A stretch of 64,000 nucleotides of DNA from Corynespora cassiicola (lineage: Eukaryota; Ascomycota; Dothideomycetes; Pleosporales; Corynesporascaceae): positions 3,410,001 through 3,474,000 of the forward strand of contig JAEUWY010000006.1 in NCBI GenBank assembly GCA_022059125.1, read 5' to 3'. Made by a program: the position numbers and the translations under genes. This document shows positions 20,695 to 33,100 of the stretch, in pieces (position 1 is the first letter of the stretch; the number at the start of each line of letters is the position of its first letter). The notes beneath the pieces are model-generated. The model saw only the letters and a program-made list of their open reading frames with translations. It made no database searches and had not been told where the DNA came from.

Positions 20695-21288
20695 GGTGCC
20701 GACACAGTACTATACTATATGGCCGATGTTGGAAGTGAAGATGGGTGGAGGATCTGGGACGGAGGAATTGGGAGGGAGCAAGGGCAGATATAGCAGACCA
20801 TGTGCCCCGTGCGCGTCAATGGGTTGTGCCCGGCAGGAGTATTAAGGTAGGTGAAGCCAACAAAAGTGCCTTTCCAGGTATGGCGGCAGGCACCGACGTG
20901 GTCCATGGAAGGCGCAACCAACAAAAAGTTTTGCCCACAGTCCTTATCGATAAGGGACGATGCTGGGCCCGGCCCTGGCCCTGGCGGCGGCCGTACGCGC
21001 GCCATGACTGGCAAAGTCCCGTGAAGTCTTCACAATGCAGTTTCCAGATGCTCTTGGGCTCTCATGGAATGAGCCAGGAGGAAGTTGTGACTCAGAGCCA
21101 TGATGCCGTGGTCCAGGCCCGGCTGGGCGCGCGTTGAGGGTTGAGAACCGTGATAGCTTCTCCGAGGTTCGCGGCTGTGGCTTATCGATAAGCGCCCGAG
21201 GCGGCAGCTCGCGCACAGACCAGGCTCTGATGCGTTCATGCGACAATCAAGGCACGCGGCCTTCGAAACCTCCAGACATGCCAACAAG
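20695..21288. promoter_or_regulatory. Divergent promoter RIX7/VPS20 with two double-GATA palindromes
   Basis: 594 bp separate the two start codons. The 12-bp palindrome CTTATCGATAAG occurs twice, identically, at 20943-20954 and 21181-21192. Each copy is two abutting GATA sites on opposite strands (CTTATC and GATAAG). The spacing and identity suggest a shared control element, though no factor can be named. Confidence 0.6.
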
Positions 21289-22048
21289 ATGGGGAATTCC
21301 AGTAGTTCTAACAAGATCTCAGCCCAGGACAAGTGAGACGCTGCCATGTCCCTCCCGCCAGCCCTCGTGAAGTAGACTGACTCCGCTGCTAGGGCTATCC
21401 TGGACATGAAGAACCAGCGTGATAAGCTCCACCAGTACCAGAAGAAGATAACTGTCCTCACGAATCGCGAGAAGGAGATCGCAAAGGAATGCCTCGCGCG
21501 CGGAGACACCACCAGGGCGAAGCTGGCCCTGCGCCGCAAAAAGTACCAGGAATCCCAGCTGGCCAAGATGGACGCCCAGCTGGCCCAGCTCGAGCAACTG
21601 ACGAGCGACGTCGAGTTCGCCCTGGTACAAAAGGACGTTCTGTTCGGCCTGCAGCAGGGCACCGCCGTCCTCAAGGAGATACACAAGGAGATGGGCGGCA
21701 TCGAGAACGTGGAGAAGCTGCTGGGCGAGAATGAGGAGGCCAGGGCCTATCAAGAGGTGCGTTCCCGAAGTCGGCCATGCCCATGCCCGATCCCATCTGA
21801 CCTGGCGCGCGCAGGAAATCAGCGAGTTGCTCGCAAACAAAATGTCCAACCAGGACGAGGACGAAGTCGAGGACGAGCTCGAGGCCCTCGAGGCAGAGGT
21901 CAACGGCGACATCCTACCCGGTGTACCCATCAAGCAGCCCGAATTCACCCCCGGGGAGAGGGCCAAGTTGGCAAAGGAACGCGCCAAGCGACGGGCAAGA
22001 GAGCGCGCAGTCGAGCAGCAGCAACAGGCGGAGCCCGTGTTGGCATAA
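21289..22048 (+). CDS. VPS20: ESCRT-III subunit Vps20 (CHMP6)
   Basis: Three exons, 21289-21332, 21393-21756 and 21815-22048, give 213 residues; introns are 60 and 58 bp and both junction phases close. The N-terminus MGNSSSNKISAQDKAILDMK is a classic N-myristoylation signal (Gly2, Ser6), as expected for Vps20. The basic helical hairpin (QRDKLHQYQKKITVLTNREK...) is the Snf7 core. The C-terminal half is acidic (NQDEDEVEDELEALEAEV) and ends with a charged helix, matching the autoinhibitory and MIT-binding tail. Vps20 nucleates Snf7 polymers on endosomes during multivesicular-body sorting. Confidence 0.93.
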
Positions 22049-22564
22049 CGACATTTCCTATCCAAACTTCATGATGCACCATGCATGGCGGCGAAGCATT
22101 AGAGTACGGCGTTGAGGGTCTACTGGCGCAATTCAATATAGAGGCGGCATCACTGTTTCACGCTGCCGTTTCTTTGGTCTTTGCATACCCGTTCAAGAAT
22201 AAGCACATTCACAATTCACGACAATTACCATAGCAATCGAGTCTACTGGCCGTGACACTCTGGTGCTCCTCACACGTCCCAGGGTTCTTGACCGTCCACG
22301 TGCTCACGATGCGGAACCTGATGCGCGACCCGCTCGTTTAGGCATCGTTTGTCTCGCGCACGCGTCATTGGAGCTCCCTTCCCTTTTTGCATGCAAGACA
22401 GACCAGGGCCTGGCTTCTCTGACATCAAGTCCAGATCCCACCCCCCTCTCCTTTCGACCGCGATAATTCCAGCACTTTCGACCCAGCCTCTACATATAGT
22501 CGACTGCGCCGTCCCGGACCCTCGCCCCAGCAAGCTCCAAAGCTACCCCGCTACCCCGCCAAAA
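22049..22564. other. Intergenic between VPS20 and the PITH gene
   Basis: 516 bp holding the VPS20 3' end and the PITH gene promoter and leader. No additional gene seen. Confidence 0.6.
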
Positions 22565-23292
22565 ATGTCGCATCACCACGACCACGGCCACTGCCACGAC
22601 GAAGAGCACGCCGAGGGCCATGACCACGTACACGACCATTCCGACGACATCACTCCCGCCCTGCAGAACCTGCTGTACGAGCAAATCGACTTTAGCAAGC
22701 TACAGACGCTCAACGAGGATGATTCGAACAGCGGCCGCGCCATCTGCCAAAAGACATGGGCCCAGCGCATGGACAACGAGCCCGAGCTGAAGAGCAGCGC
22801 CGATGAGCAGCTCCTCATGATCGTCCCGTGCGTGTGTCCCCGCAGAATTGTCGCATACCACCGCCCTGCTAACCCCACTACGCCAGTTTCACCGGCCAAG
22901 TCCGCCTCCACAGCATCCTGATCCGCACCTCCCCCACGCCCTCATGCCCCAAGACGCTCAAAGTCTTCGTCAACCAAGACACCATGGACTTTGAGACGGC
23001 CTCGGAGAAGGAGCCCACGCAGGTGCTCTCCGTCTCGCAGACCAGCGACGTCCAGGAGATACCCGTCAAGCGCGCCTACTTCAACACGACGCGCAGTCTC
23101 GCCCTCTTCTTCGAGGATAACTGGAGCGGCGGCGACGAGGACGAGACGCGCATCAGCTACCTTGGCTTCAAGGGCGATTTCATGAAGCTGAACAAGGAGC
23201 CTGTCAGCGTCTTGTATGAGGCTTCGGCGAATCCGGCCGATCATAAGGCCATTGTCGGGACGGGAGAGGGGGTGGGGAGGTCTATACAGTGA
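22565..23292 (+). CDS. PITH-domain protein (PITHD1-like)
   Basis: Exons 22565-22827 and 22887-23292 with a 59-bp GTGCGT...CCAG intron (GCTAAC branch) give 222 residues. The start is a His/Asp-rich segment (MSHHHDHGHCHDEEHAEGH) likely to bind metal ions, followed by the PITH fold: LMIVPFTGQVRLHSILI, AYFNTTRSLALFFEDNW, YLGFKGDF and the conserved C-terminal VLYEASANPADHK. It lacks a thioredoxin domain, so it matches stand-alone PITHD1 rather than TXNL1. PITH was defined as the proteasome-interacting domain of thioredoxin-like proteins; the role of stand-alone fungal versions is uncertain. Confidence 0.9.
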
Positions 23293-23724
23293 TTGCTGAG
23301 TCAAGTTCTGCTGGGCTGGATCTTGATTTTTTTTTCCCTGCCTCTTATCGCATTCTTCTTCTTCTTGTACAGAGTAAGCGGTTGTCACGGGTATGCATCT
23401 GGAGGAGTAAAAGACTGGTGTTTTTGGAAAGGGGCCGTTAATTTTGTCGTTGAAAGCCATATGGCTGCCACAAAAAAAAGGCCGGCCTGTTTATTATGCA
23501 GCTAGTCTGATATGTATGTCTTCTGTAACACTTTGCAACATTCGCGTCAGTATCGTGTCGCCAGCACAGGAACCCTGTCGTTCTTGGTGATTTGGGAGAC
23601 GTACGTTGGGGTGTATCCCCTCTTCTCGTCGTCGCGTTCATTTTTGGGTATCATTTCCTCCCTCCCCCTACCTCTGCCCTCCAGTAATGTATCATCATCT
23701 CAAAAACAAAGGAAGTCCCGCAGC
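23293..23724. other. 3' intergenic between convergent PITH and LSM8 genes
   Basis: 432 bp of T-rich sequence consistent with 3' untranslated regions of the two convergent genes. No separate gene seen. Confidence 0.5.
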
Positions 23725-24091
23725 TCAGACGTGCTTGGTGGTGCCGATGACGTCGCCGTGGACCTTTGTCCAATTTATCTCTGCGTCGAGCTTCTCGTCG
23801 ATGCGCCCGCAGACGGCGACGTTGTCGCCGCGGATGATGTAGGCGCCGATTGGGATCTCCTCGCTGGGCTGGCCCTCGTCGGCGGGGCGGATGACGCGCT
23901 CCACGGCGTGGGAGAGCACGATATTCATGCTGCCGTCGCACGAGACGAGGGTGCCGACGATGGTGCGCGAGTCGGTCGTCAGGACGCTGACTTTTTCTGC
24001 GCGGGGTGGTAAGCATATGGCCTGGCCTAGCTTGGGGTGGGGGGGTTGGATTAGAGGGTTACTGACTGTCAAGGTACGCGTTCAAAGCCAT
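23725..24091 (-). CDS. LSM8: U6 snRNA-associated Sm-like protein LSm8
   Basis: Exon 1 is only 25 bp (24091-24067) and exon 2 is 23996-23725. The 70-bp intron (GTCAGT...GCAG) joins MALNAYLD to KKVSVLTTDSRTIVG, giving 98 residues. The Sm1 motif (VLTTDSRTIVGTLVSCDGSMNIVL) and Sm2 (YIIRGDNVAVCG) are intact. LSm8 defines the nuclear Lsm2-8 ring that binds the U6 snRNA 3' end. A gene caller that skips the short first exon would instead read a false N-terminus through the intron. Confidence 0.9.
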
Positions 24092-26359
24092 TGCGAGAGC
24101 TGCTCCTGTAGGAAAGGTGTTGGATGGTGTGAATTGAGGACGATTGGGGCTCCTGGAGTGAAATGCGCTCCGTCGATTGCGTAGAAGGTTGATTGGAGGC
24201 GTTAGGCGTCAAAGACAGGACTGCGCGCAGGGCCTGACGAGTGAGAGTGGAGCGGGAGCTAGAGCGGAGCTAGAGCTGGAGCTGTGGTACCGGAGGATGA
24301 GGTTGTTCCGGAAAGTTCAAGATGCTTGGCGAAGCGCTTGGGCCATGCCCGTTGTCTGGTTCCTCAACAGGCATCAGAGTCGTCTCATGTTTTTTGTCTT
24401 CAATGACTCATTCACGTCCCATGGATGGCCTCTTGCTCATTGTAGAATTGACTTTTCAACGCCATGTACCAGTGGTTTCTGTCCTCCTTGCTAAAATGAC
24501 TCAGATGCGGTCCATCAGGATCATGGTAGCAAGGTCAGGTATCACCTTGGTAGGGCACATTGCTGCCTAGCTTCAGGCTTCGATCCCATTCAATCTTTAA
24601 CTAAGATTTGTGTTGGCAATGCTCGAGATCATGTGTCTTATATTCAATAGTATATCTGCTTTTCTCCTCGAACACCATGTAAAGTATGGTAAATAATCAT
24701 GTAATCTTTCTGTCTCCAGAACTTGTAGCTTCAGTTGCTAGGCATATCATGAATGTGATTTCAGAAACTATAAGGTTTTAATTATTTGCTTCGGTAGTTT
24801 GAGCGTCTTCACTCTCGCAATCTGGGGTATACGATAGCCTTTTAGCCCCGCTCGACGGGAACAAACCCCCAAAGCCTTGATTCTGGCTAAGTAAAACAGG
24901 CAGCAGCTACGGTGAAGAATTTTGGGCAAGTATCCCCAATGAGTGTACTGAGCCTTTTTAGCCTATCATTATGAACCATATCTTCAGGAAGCCGTGCAAG
25001 TGAGATCAAAGCCCCCCCCCCCCCCCTGCAGGTACGAACACTCGTAAGGTCGTTCATAATGCTTTTCAGAGAAGAGCAGCAAGAACTTTCCATAGACTAC
25101 CTTTCATAAAACATATGCACATCTGCCCAAACTAAGAATAGAGAATTACCGAGGTTTTTAGCCGCTTTGCGTCCTTATCTATGTCGCGAGACTTTGCTTT
25201 TGAACAGCGTTCAAATGAAGCTTAGCGCCTGGCCCGAGCACACCACCTCAATATCCCAGCTTTCACTGTCTCACCTCCTCTGATGTACGTATCGCCTTTC
25301 GGCTTCTATCTCTTGCGTTCATGGAGGGATAATACTACAACATATTTCTGGAATCCAATAGGCCAACGAGCTGCAACACCGTGTGTCGCATGCAACCATC
25401 TACCTATGTCGACCAGCACGGCATTACATACGTCATCGAAGAAAACTTCCTCAGCCACTCACTGCGTGAAAAAATTAGTAAAGTGACCGAAACATAGGCA
25501 AACCATATGCCTCTGCGAATTGGTAACACCCAGTTCATTGCGAGGGGGCGGCCCGGCAATGGACACGAAGTTCAATAGTATGTACATCCATCCAGTTACT
25601 ATTTTATCCAGATCAGGAACGGCGATGATGATTGCATATATCTTCAACCCATTGAATCAGTATGAAAACAAAAACTGATGATTCTGAGCCTAACCCCTTT
25701 ACTATTCACCACGATCTAATGTGGTTATCCAGTGCTGACGCATGTAGGGTGTCATTTCGATTGTCAGACTATCAGAAGGCTGGACTGTGGATACAAATAT
25801 GTAGAATGAGCCAAAATCTGATTGGATCTAAATATGTTGATTATACCGCAAATTAGAGTTTTATCTTTCATCATCCACCCAAGTGAACTTTATTGTAGTT
25901 GGAAAACACCCCCGATGCTAACATCTGACAGCCTGGGGGGGTGTTCTTGCTGCAGGAAACCTGACCACCATTGACTTTAAGTCTCACCAATTTATACATA
26001 CAGCGCTTCCATATTTGCTTCGTAGATAGCTCTGCCAACATCGGAGGCGTATCGACTGTCCCCGAGCCGTGGAGAAGGATATCCGAGCTAGCCCGAAACC
26101 GGAGACGCGCACGATCCCCCGAATCAATACGTCAACGTTCACGCCCACACGCGCTCACATGTCTCTACGCCAAAGGAATCGCGTAGTGCCCAGGATAACG
26201 GAATACCTTCTAAGGCCGAAGAAGACCGGAGGGCATCTCGATCTACATCCACAAGTTTACACTCGTTCAGCGCAGTTGGCGTCTGCCCCGCGGCCAACCA
26301 CTACTTCTTCTCCCAAGCCATTTCAGCCCTGTTGGACGATTTCAAGACTCAATTCCACC
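24092..26359. other. Intergenic, 2.3 kb
   Basis: No supported gene. A C15 homopolymer lies at about 25012-25026, and an inverted repeat AACACCCCC/GGGGGTGTT at about 25906-25943. The upstream in-frame ATG at 26159 could extend the next gene with a basic, presequence-like segment. Confidence 0.5.
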
Positions 26360-27100
26360 ATGGCGACAACCTCAGAAAACATGGATCGACCAGCCCTTCG
26401 CCCCGACCTCGTCAAACTCTTCGAGTCCATCTCCCGAAAATTCAGCACCACCTCCCTCGGCCCCGACCGTTGGTACATCCTCACGCTCTCGGCCTTGGTA
26501 GGCGGCACAGAACCCGAGTTCGCAGACCAACTCTACCTCTACCTCTGCACGCTCCCGGAATTCCAAACTCCGACCCAGCGCCAATCGCTGGTCCGCCGTC
26601 TCCGCGAAACCCTCGTCAAGCTTGTCTCCATCGTCGGCGTCTGCAAACCCCTCGAAGCCATCATCGCCATCATGAAAGTCGAGCGCCCAGAAGATCGTGA
26701 CTACAGCTTCTCACGTCGCGACTGGAAAAACGATGATGAGAACCATGCCCGGGCCATGGGCTGGATGACTAAGATCTATGAGCGCAATCTTGAGAGTACG
26801 CTCGATATGTTTGCTGCGCATCAGGATTTTCGCTGGATCAGCACTGAGATTACGTATGGGCTTTATTTGAGCGACAGGAAGGAGTTGGACGATTGGGATA
26901 CAGAGCTCGTGGTGCTGGTGGGAATCATGGTGCAAAATTTGCGCCTGGAGACGCATTGGCACATTAGGGGTGCGAGGAGGATTGGGTTTGAGCAAAAGGA
27001 TGTCAAAATGGTGGTAGAGTGTGTGAGGGAAATTGGAGAGATGATGGGATGTCGGTTGGATCGTATTCCGAAGGTGGAAGAGGTGGAGGGTGACGTTTAG
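26360..27100 (+). CDS. AhpD/carboxymuconolactone-decarboxylase-like protein
   Basis: 246 residues from ATG 26360, which sits in an ideal CCACCATGG context. It is all-helical, with the C-terminal signature LETHWHIRGARRIGFEQKDVKMVVECVREI resembling the HxxGA...G.T..E(D/E)V pattern of the CMD/AhpD superfamily in fungi. No CxxC redox pair is visible, so peroxidase-type AhpD activity is unlikely. An in-frame ATG at 26159 would add 67 basic, Ser/Arg-rich residues resembling a mitochondrial presequence. The substrate is unknown. Confidence 0.65.
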   Translation: MATTSENMDRPALRPDLVKLFESISRKFSTTSLGPDRWYILTLSALVGGTEPEFADQLYLYLCTLPEFQTPTQRQSLVRRLRETLVKLVSIVGVCKPLEAIIAIMKVERPEDRDYSFSRRDWKNDDENHARAMGWMTKIYERNLESTLDMFAAHQDFRWISTEITYGLYLSDRKELDDWDTELVVLVGIMVQNLRLETHWHIRGARRIGFEQKDVKMVVECVREIGEMMGCRLDRIPKVEEVEGDV

Positions 27101-27830
27101 GCTTAGTAGATTGTGCTTTGTTGAAATGGTTTAATGACCTTAGAATCGACTTTCAAGTGATAGAAGCCGTGAAAAGGGGTTTTATTACTTGGAGGGTTAC
27201 TATACGGCTTATCTTCAAACAAGGGATGTTAGCGGCGAGTACGTAGGAATAGAATAGATGACCATTATCGACATTGACAAACCCAAACTAGTAATATTTC
27301 GATTGCATTTCTAGTCACCAAAGCATCTTCGTGCATACCTCCAATCCAGTTTACGCAATATAGTCGATCTAGCGCTAAGGAGAATACCTAGGGCCATCAA
27401 ACGTTCATCTTGAGATTATAGGACGTCATGACTTAAAGCGGATTTTACTGCTTATGGCTCTGTATGTTCATGAATTTGAAATGACAGACTACAGGGACGT
27501 GCTTTCAGGCTTATACACTGCAAGTGAAACATAGCCTGTCTCGATGTCATTCTCGAGGGACTTTGAAAACATTCACAAAAACCCTTTTCCAAGCTATTAT
27601 TATGTTATTTAGTGCGTTTGTACAAGTTTGATATTCCAACGAAGCCTATCTTCTTCTACAAAGTACCTTCTCCTCACCATTGCCTCACATCAAACTCACA
27701 CCAAAATCAATCCCAAACACTTTAATCACCTACGACCAGGGCTGACTATTGGAACATCGATATCGACAAGCTTGTTTTGAACTGGCAGACTGAAGCTCCT
27801 TCAAAGGTACCTTTCGGCCTTTCAATCAGG
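27101..27830. other. Intergenic, 730 bp
   Basis: AT-rich sequence with no gene. It contains the promoter of the DUF6604 gene. Confidence 0.5.
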
Positions 27831-30164
27831 ATGGGCACGTACATCCGCTATAAGAAAGGCACCAACGCTCTCACTTCCTGGCTTGTGCAGACTGCCATCA
27901 GCCATGGATTAGACATTCAGACCACCAAGGCAAAACCAAGCACAATGGCTCCCAATTATAGTATATCTACAGAGGAGATACTACGTCTAGCATCCTACCT
28001 TGGAACTTGCGACTTTACCATAGTCATGCCTAGAAAGATATGGTCTGGCCTCATGTTCTCAATCCGTGCAAGAAAAGCTCATGCGGATTACTATGCCGCA
28101 AGCGAGCTCTCAGATGCGAAATCCAATGCTAACCACGTCTACTTTATCAGGACTCTTGAGAAGGTAAAAGACACGCTTTCGAAAGCTGTGCACCTTGAAA
28201 AAACTTCGAAGCAGCATTCGAGTCTCGAATCACAACCAACTTCCGAAACCGACCTGCTTAGCGCAAAACTAGAGAGCTTGAACTATGAATATCATGACAG
28301 TGAAGAAATCGATGACACGGAAGACGCGGGCGAAGATATTGGAGAGTCGACGTCAACGGAGCCCTCAATACCCCCTGAACCGCAATATGAATTGCTTGTC
28401 GATCCTCTCGAAGAAGCTTATTTCATATGGGAGTGCTTTTGCGAAGATGCACGGAAAGCGATTGCATATGTCATCGATGAGTGGATAGCATACCACAATG
28501 GAGAGCTCTCTCTAGAAGTTGTAGCGTTTATCACCGATGCCACATTCGAGTTCATAGACATCGAGAGAGAGACTGCCCACAAGCGCGTAACAGAGTTACG
28601 CGGGGAATTTTCCCAAGACGAGATCCTGGTGCCCGGGCTGAGTCATATCCAACAAACTCTTTGGTGTTTCTTGGGCCAAAAGGGCCAGTTAGTCTTGGTA
28701 CCTAAGCGAATGGAGTACCTTTCCCATGAGCAGCACAGATCCACTCATGAATTTCTCTCAAAATTTTTGATTGGTTTTGTAACCGAATGGGTAAACACAT
28801 TTTATCATCCAAAACTGCTACTCAATCTGCTAACGGCATGATAGGAACATCGATGCATGTGGGAAGAAGATAAAGAAGGTAGCCCCATACTTAGTGTCAA
28901 CAGCCTCGATGAGATATCTCGATCTCTTGCTCAGATTTACACTGAAGATGCACTTTCATCCATATCTATCATTGGTGCTTATATGCTTTATGCTATTGCG
29001 CATACAGGCGATTGCTCAGCTAAAGCATTCTCAGAGCTTCGCTGCTGCGGATTGAGAACAGAACACAAAATGATGATTCTTGGCTTTTCTGCGGAGAACA
29101 AAGATGAGAGGCCTCTTCATCTCGGGCAGAGTGTTCTCAGGCTTGCATCCTATGCAACTCTTGCGCCAAGTCAGATGACACAATATCGTTTGTTCAGACA
29201 ATTGCCGGCACACCATCAACTATCTGGGGTACACCGAGATGTATGGAGGCACCTGGATCTCTCAATTTATCAAAAGACAAATTTGATCGAGTCGTGCAGC
29301 ACCATACCTGATAGAGTTGGGGACCCCGATAAGCTGAAAGCTCTAGGAGACACCAAATATCTCCCGCCATTGGATCCCATGTACATCTACAAGAATAGCC
29401 CAACCACTTGCGGAAAAGTATTACTCGCATTGAGAGTTAAACTGGAGGAATTTGAACTTGACTTTGCGAATTCTCATCGAATTTTCTTTGCGACAGCTCA
29501 TATGTATAACGGTCTTCGTCAATCCGGACTTCTCCAATACAGGTGGCCTGAAATGGAAGCTATAATCTCGCGCCATATCCACCCTATATTTATGGGTGAG
29601 CTTCCGGTCACTACAGAAGCCATGCATAACCGTATGATGCTAGCGGCCGGCTATGGCACTGCTTGGGTCATGGGAACGGGCTCTCTTTCAGAGGCTAGGA
29701 GGTTAATGATAAACAGCTCGAAGTGGGACCTTCAGCCAAACCCTGTCATCCGGATCATCCGAGATTATCTAAATGATGAAGAGCCCTTGATCAGGGTACT
29801 TTATCAACTAGATGCTCATCTGACATTATTTGAATCGCAGGCAGACGGTAGTTCTGGGAAGAAATCGAAGAGAAAAACTTCAATCATTGAAGACAGAGGT
29901 CCTCTAGCCTTTCTTAAAACGCTGGTCCCCCAAATGGAAGCCGCGATATCTGAAATGACGATTGATTACGCATTAATGTTTGTGCAGTGCAAGAATCTAT
30001 TCGATAAGATCATGAAGCAGGTTCCCAAAAACCAGAGCTTTTACGGAGACGAGATGTGGCATTTACCTCAGTGGCGGGAATTGGGGATTACAATAACGGT
30101 CCTGGCGGAACGCAGTTCAAGGAACGCTCTCTCCAAGTATTTCATACTCCAGTCACTTACATAG
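27831..30164 (+). CDS. DUF6604-type fungal protein
   Basis: Exons 27831-28790 and 28845-30164; the 54-bp intron has donor GTAAAC, branch GCTAAC and acceptor ATAG, and both phases are 0 (TEW joined to EHRCMWEED), giving 759 residues. The start ATG 27831 is followed by GTYIRYKKGTNALTSWLVQTA, the recognisable opening of the DUF6604 family (from memory), of unknown function and expanded in filamentous fungi. An acidic linker (DSEEIDDTEDAGEDIGEST) separates this from a long helical C-terminus (RIFFATAHMYNGLRQSG, PVIRIIRDYLN). A Lys/Arg cluster (GKKSKRKTS) is a possible nuclear signal. Confidence 0.75.
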
Positions 30165-33100
30165 CTGCCAAGGTATTTGAAGAATCTCTGGCTGTGATGG
30201 GTAGGTAGGAAGTATTTTGAACAAGTGCTAGGCATTTATTCCTAGTTCGCTATTCCAAATCTTTGCGTGAATGATTTGTGATATCCACCACGTTCGTTGC
30301 CTTGCATCAATATCATGGTTTCCGAGATTAAGAAGTACGATTATTTGCAAGGATCTTTCTAATGCGACGAAGGCAATCCTAAATTTAAGCCTTGCTTGTG
30401 TTCTGTAGCATGCGACGTTCCGCTGTCCCGTTTGAGGTTCTGCACTGGGCGTTCGATGGTGGAATTCTGAACGGGAAGAACCTTACAACTTGTAGCCATA
30501 ATACAAATATCAGATGAAATTAATTATTTCCTAATTTTTTTATTTTATGTTTGCAACATTACTAAACTTTTTGCGGGAGAGACAAAGGGTAAGCTCTCAC
30601 AGCTTATGCAACAGATCGCTCTTATGGGCATAAACTTAAAAAACATCAAAATGCACCACAATTTGGAAATACTTTCGACTGATAAAATCCTTTGGTGAAT
30701 ATTTGACAAGAAAATGAAGAGTGCTCTGCATTATGTGCTGAGACAACTAAATGCTGATTAGATGCTAGGATTGGAATAGTCTAACACTACTTCATAGCCT
30801 ATATAATTGGTTGTCATTGCTTACTGACGGAACTTTTCAAGTCTTTTAGCTACATTTCATATACCCCGATGGTAAGAATCCTCCTATTGGGCTATGTAAG
30901 CTTCTGGTATCGCCTTTGTTGTACATGCTAATTGATCACATAATAAAAGCTTTTTCTGAGATTAATGAAAGTGATAATCCTTTACAGTTGATTGGGAAAG
31001 GTTCAATGTGTGATTCTGTTTTACAAATATCCTTGACATAAATCGAGTACTAACAGTAATGTGTTTCTTGCAAATCCGACTCTCGGTTCTCAGGGATGTG
31101 ACGACGATACGGACTATTACCAGACTATTGGGTCCACGCTGTGGTCACACTCTCTAGTTTGCGGGATCATGACAGGGAAAATAATGAATTGGCTCCACAA
31201 GAAAATACTGATCGGCGATTGCAACGCATCTTCAAAAGAGCTCGCGTTATCTCGTACCTGCCCGCAGTCACGTAAGCGCCAGCCCATGTTGTTTTTCTCG
31301 TCAACTATACGGTGTGTGAGACCATCACTGCGCCGCGGGCTGAAGTCTATTCGGCGATTTGAATTGGTGTGGGTGGTCTCGGTGCCAAGTAGCAGCATAT
31401 TATCCCTATGGAGAAGTTTCATTGATATCGAGGAAGGATTCTGACCCATCGCACCTAGCCATGCCAACTCATGTTGATGAAAACTGTGACAGACGTGATG
31501 GTTGAAATGATTGGTTACGAGTGATATTCTAGCCTGCTCGGATTTCTTTCGGGGCCTGTTGGCCATTTGGTAGCATGGACATCACTGCCGAAGGTGATCG
31601 CCTTGGTCGTAATGAAATTCCTTGTGTCAAACATAAAATCGCGCCTTTCTTTGGCTTTCGCTTTTCATGATCTGTCGGATCCGCGGAAGGGGATGTCTCG
31701 GATGCACCCGAGCGATCACGCTGGGTCGGCATTTGGGAACATACGTTTCAATCACACGCTAAAGATGATCGCAGAGCCAACATCCCAATCCGAACACATG
31801 CCACTTCTATCGACAGCATGGGTATGTATGGGTGCGGTACCTTAGCTGCTCATCGAATCAATATGCAGATAATCACAAGCGCCCTGGTGGAGACCAAGGC
31901 CATGCAGTCGGTAGACAATAAGTGAGATATCGAATCAAGACCCAGGACAAAGGCCCGCGGGATTTCCGCACACCCAAAGCACCAGACGATCGTTAAACCA
32001 ACTTTCCTGCTGAGGATTCGGGCCGCAGAAGGATCATTGATTTTCTTTTTCGTATGAATCTCTTGGATTAGATGACCTTTTTGACTTGTGATGGTGGTTA
32101 GCGAGGTGCAATCTAGCCACCGATCGACGTCGAGGTTTACGCAAAAAGTAATGCACAGGGCCCCACAACGGCACTAGTTTGAAGATCTTCGGCTCTTTTC
32201 CCCCCGAACGTCAGCATCCCAGGCGCCCAGGCCTGATTGTGCTTAAAGGTTGACGAATTCGTCCTGACATGGCCACAAAAAGGCATGATCCGCGAAGATT
32301 TGGGCCAATAGCGGACTGGCCATGTGATCAATGACCCCCGGGGTGTTTGGGCAGACAGAGCAGGCTGGGACTTTGCGATCCAAACGCCCAAAGCGATCCT
32401 GCAGCTTTTCAGTGACGAGATCTGGACCGGCATGGTTACTCCGGCGCTGACCTTTTCTAGCCTCGTAAACGGCAGCCTGAAATTCCTTGACCGTTTTGGC
32501 AGCCCAAACCCTAGAAACAGTTATGCACAAGTCTACAGGGCATTCGAGGCCTATTTGATGCATCGCATAACTTTCGTTTGGACCTCCTTCATGCGATATC
32601 GCCCTACACAGCTATCGGACTTTGGACACATTCGAGGGCGAGTGAAAATGGCGCCCGCCTTTCCGCAGCGTTGGGTCAATATAATCCGGGTTACACGTTT
32701 GAACAGTTGTCCAGTGCGTAATCTAAGGGCAACCTGCATATTCGACGCCCGGTTCATGGGCTAAGTGACCACGAGGACGTGAATAAGCGAGGCTGACCAC
32801 CTTCGTTTTCAGGATCTCGAGTCCGCCAATAAGAACAAACGTCGAGCTAAAAGAGTCTACTCTACTAGGGCCACGCCGCATTGGCGCAGGAGGCTGTAAG
32901 GTACGTTCGGTCACCGCAGGAGAATGGGGGTGTGTTCAGGCACCTAGGGGTTTTCATCATCAGTATTTAGAATATGATGTACGTATAAGGCATGTACCAC
33001 AAAATGGCAAGGCTGGTAGATTATGCGTATCTGCATGTTGGCGGTCTCCTGGTACAACATGATGCATCTGAAGCCTCTTTTTCGAATTACATGATCGACT

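Noticed and set aside
31061..32764. Several 100-150-codon frames on both strands
   Set aside because: They overlap one another, lack motifs, splice signals or plausible starts, and fit random expectation.
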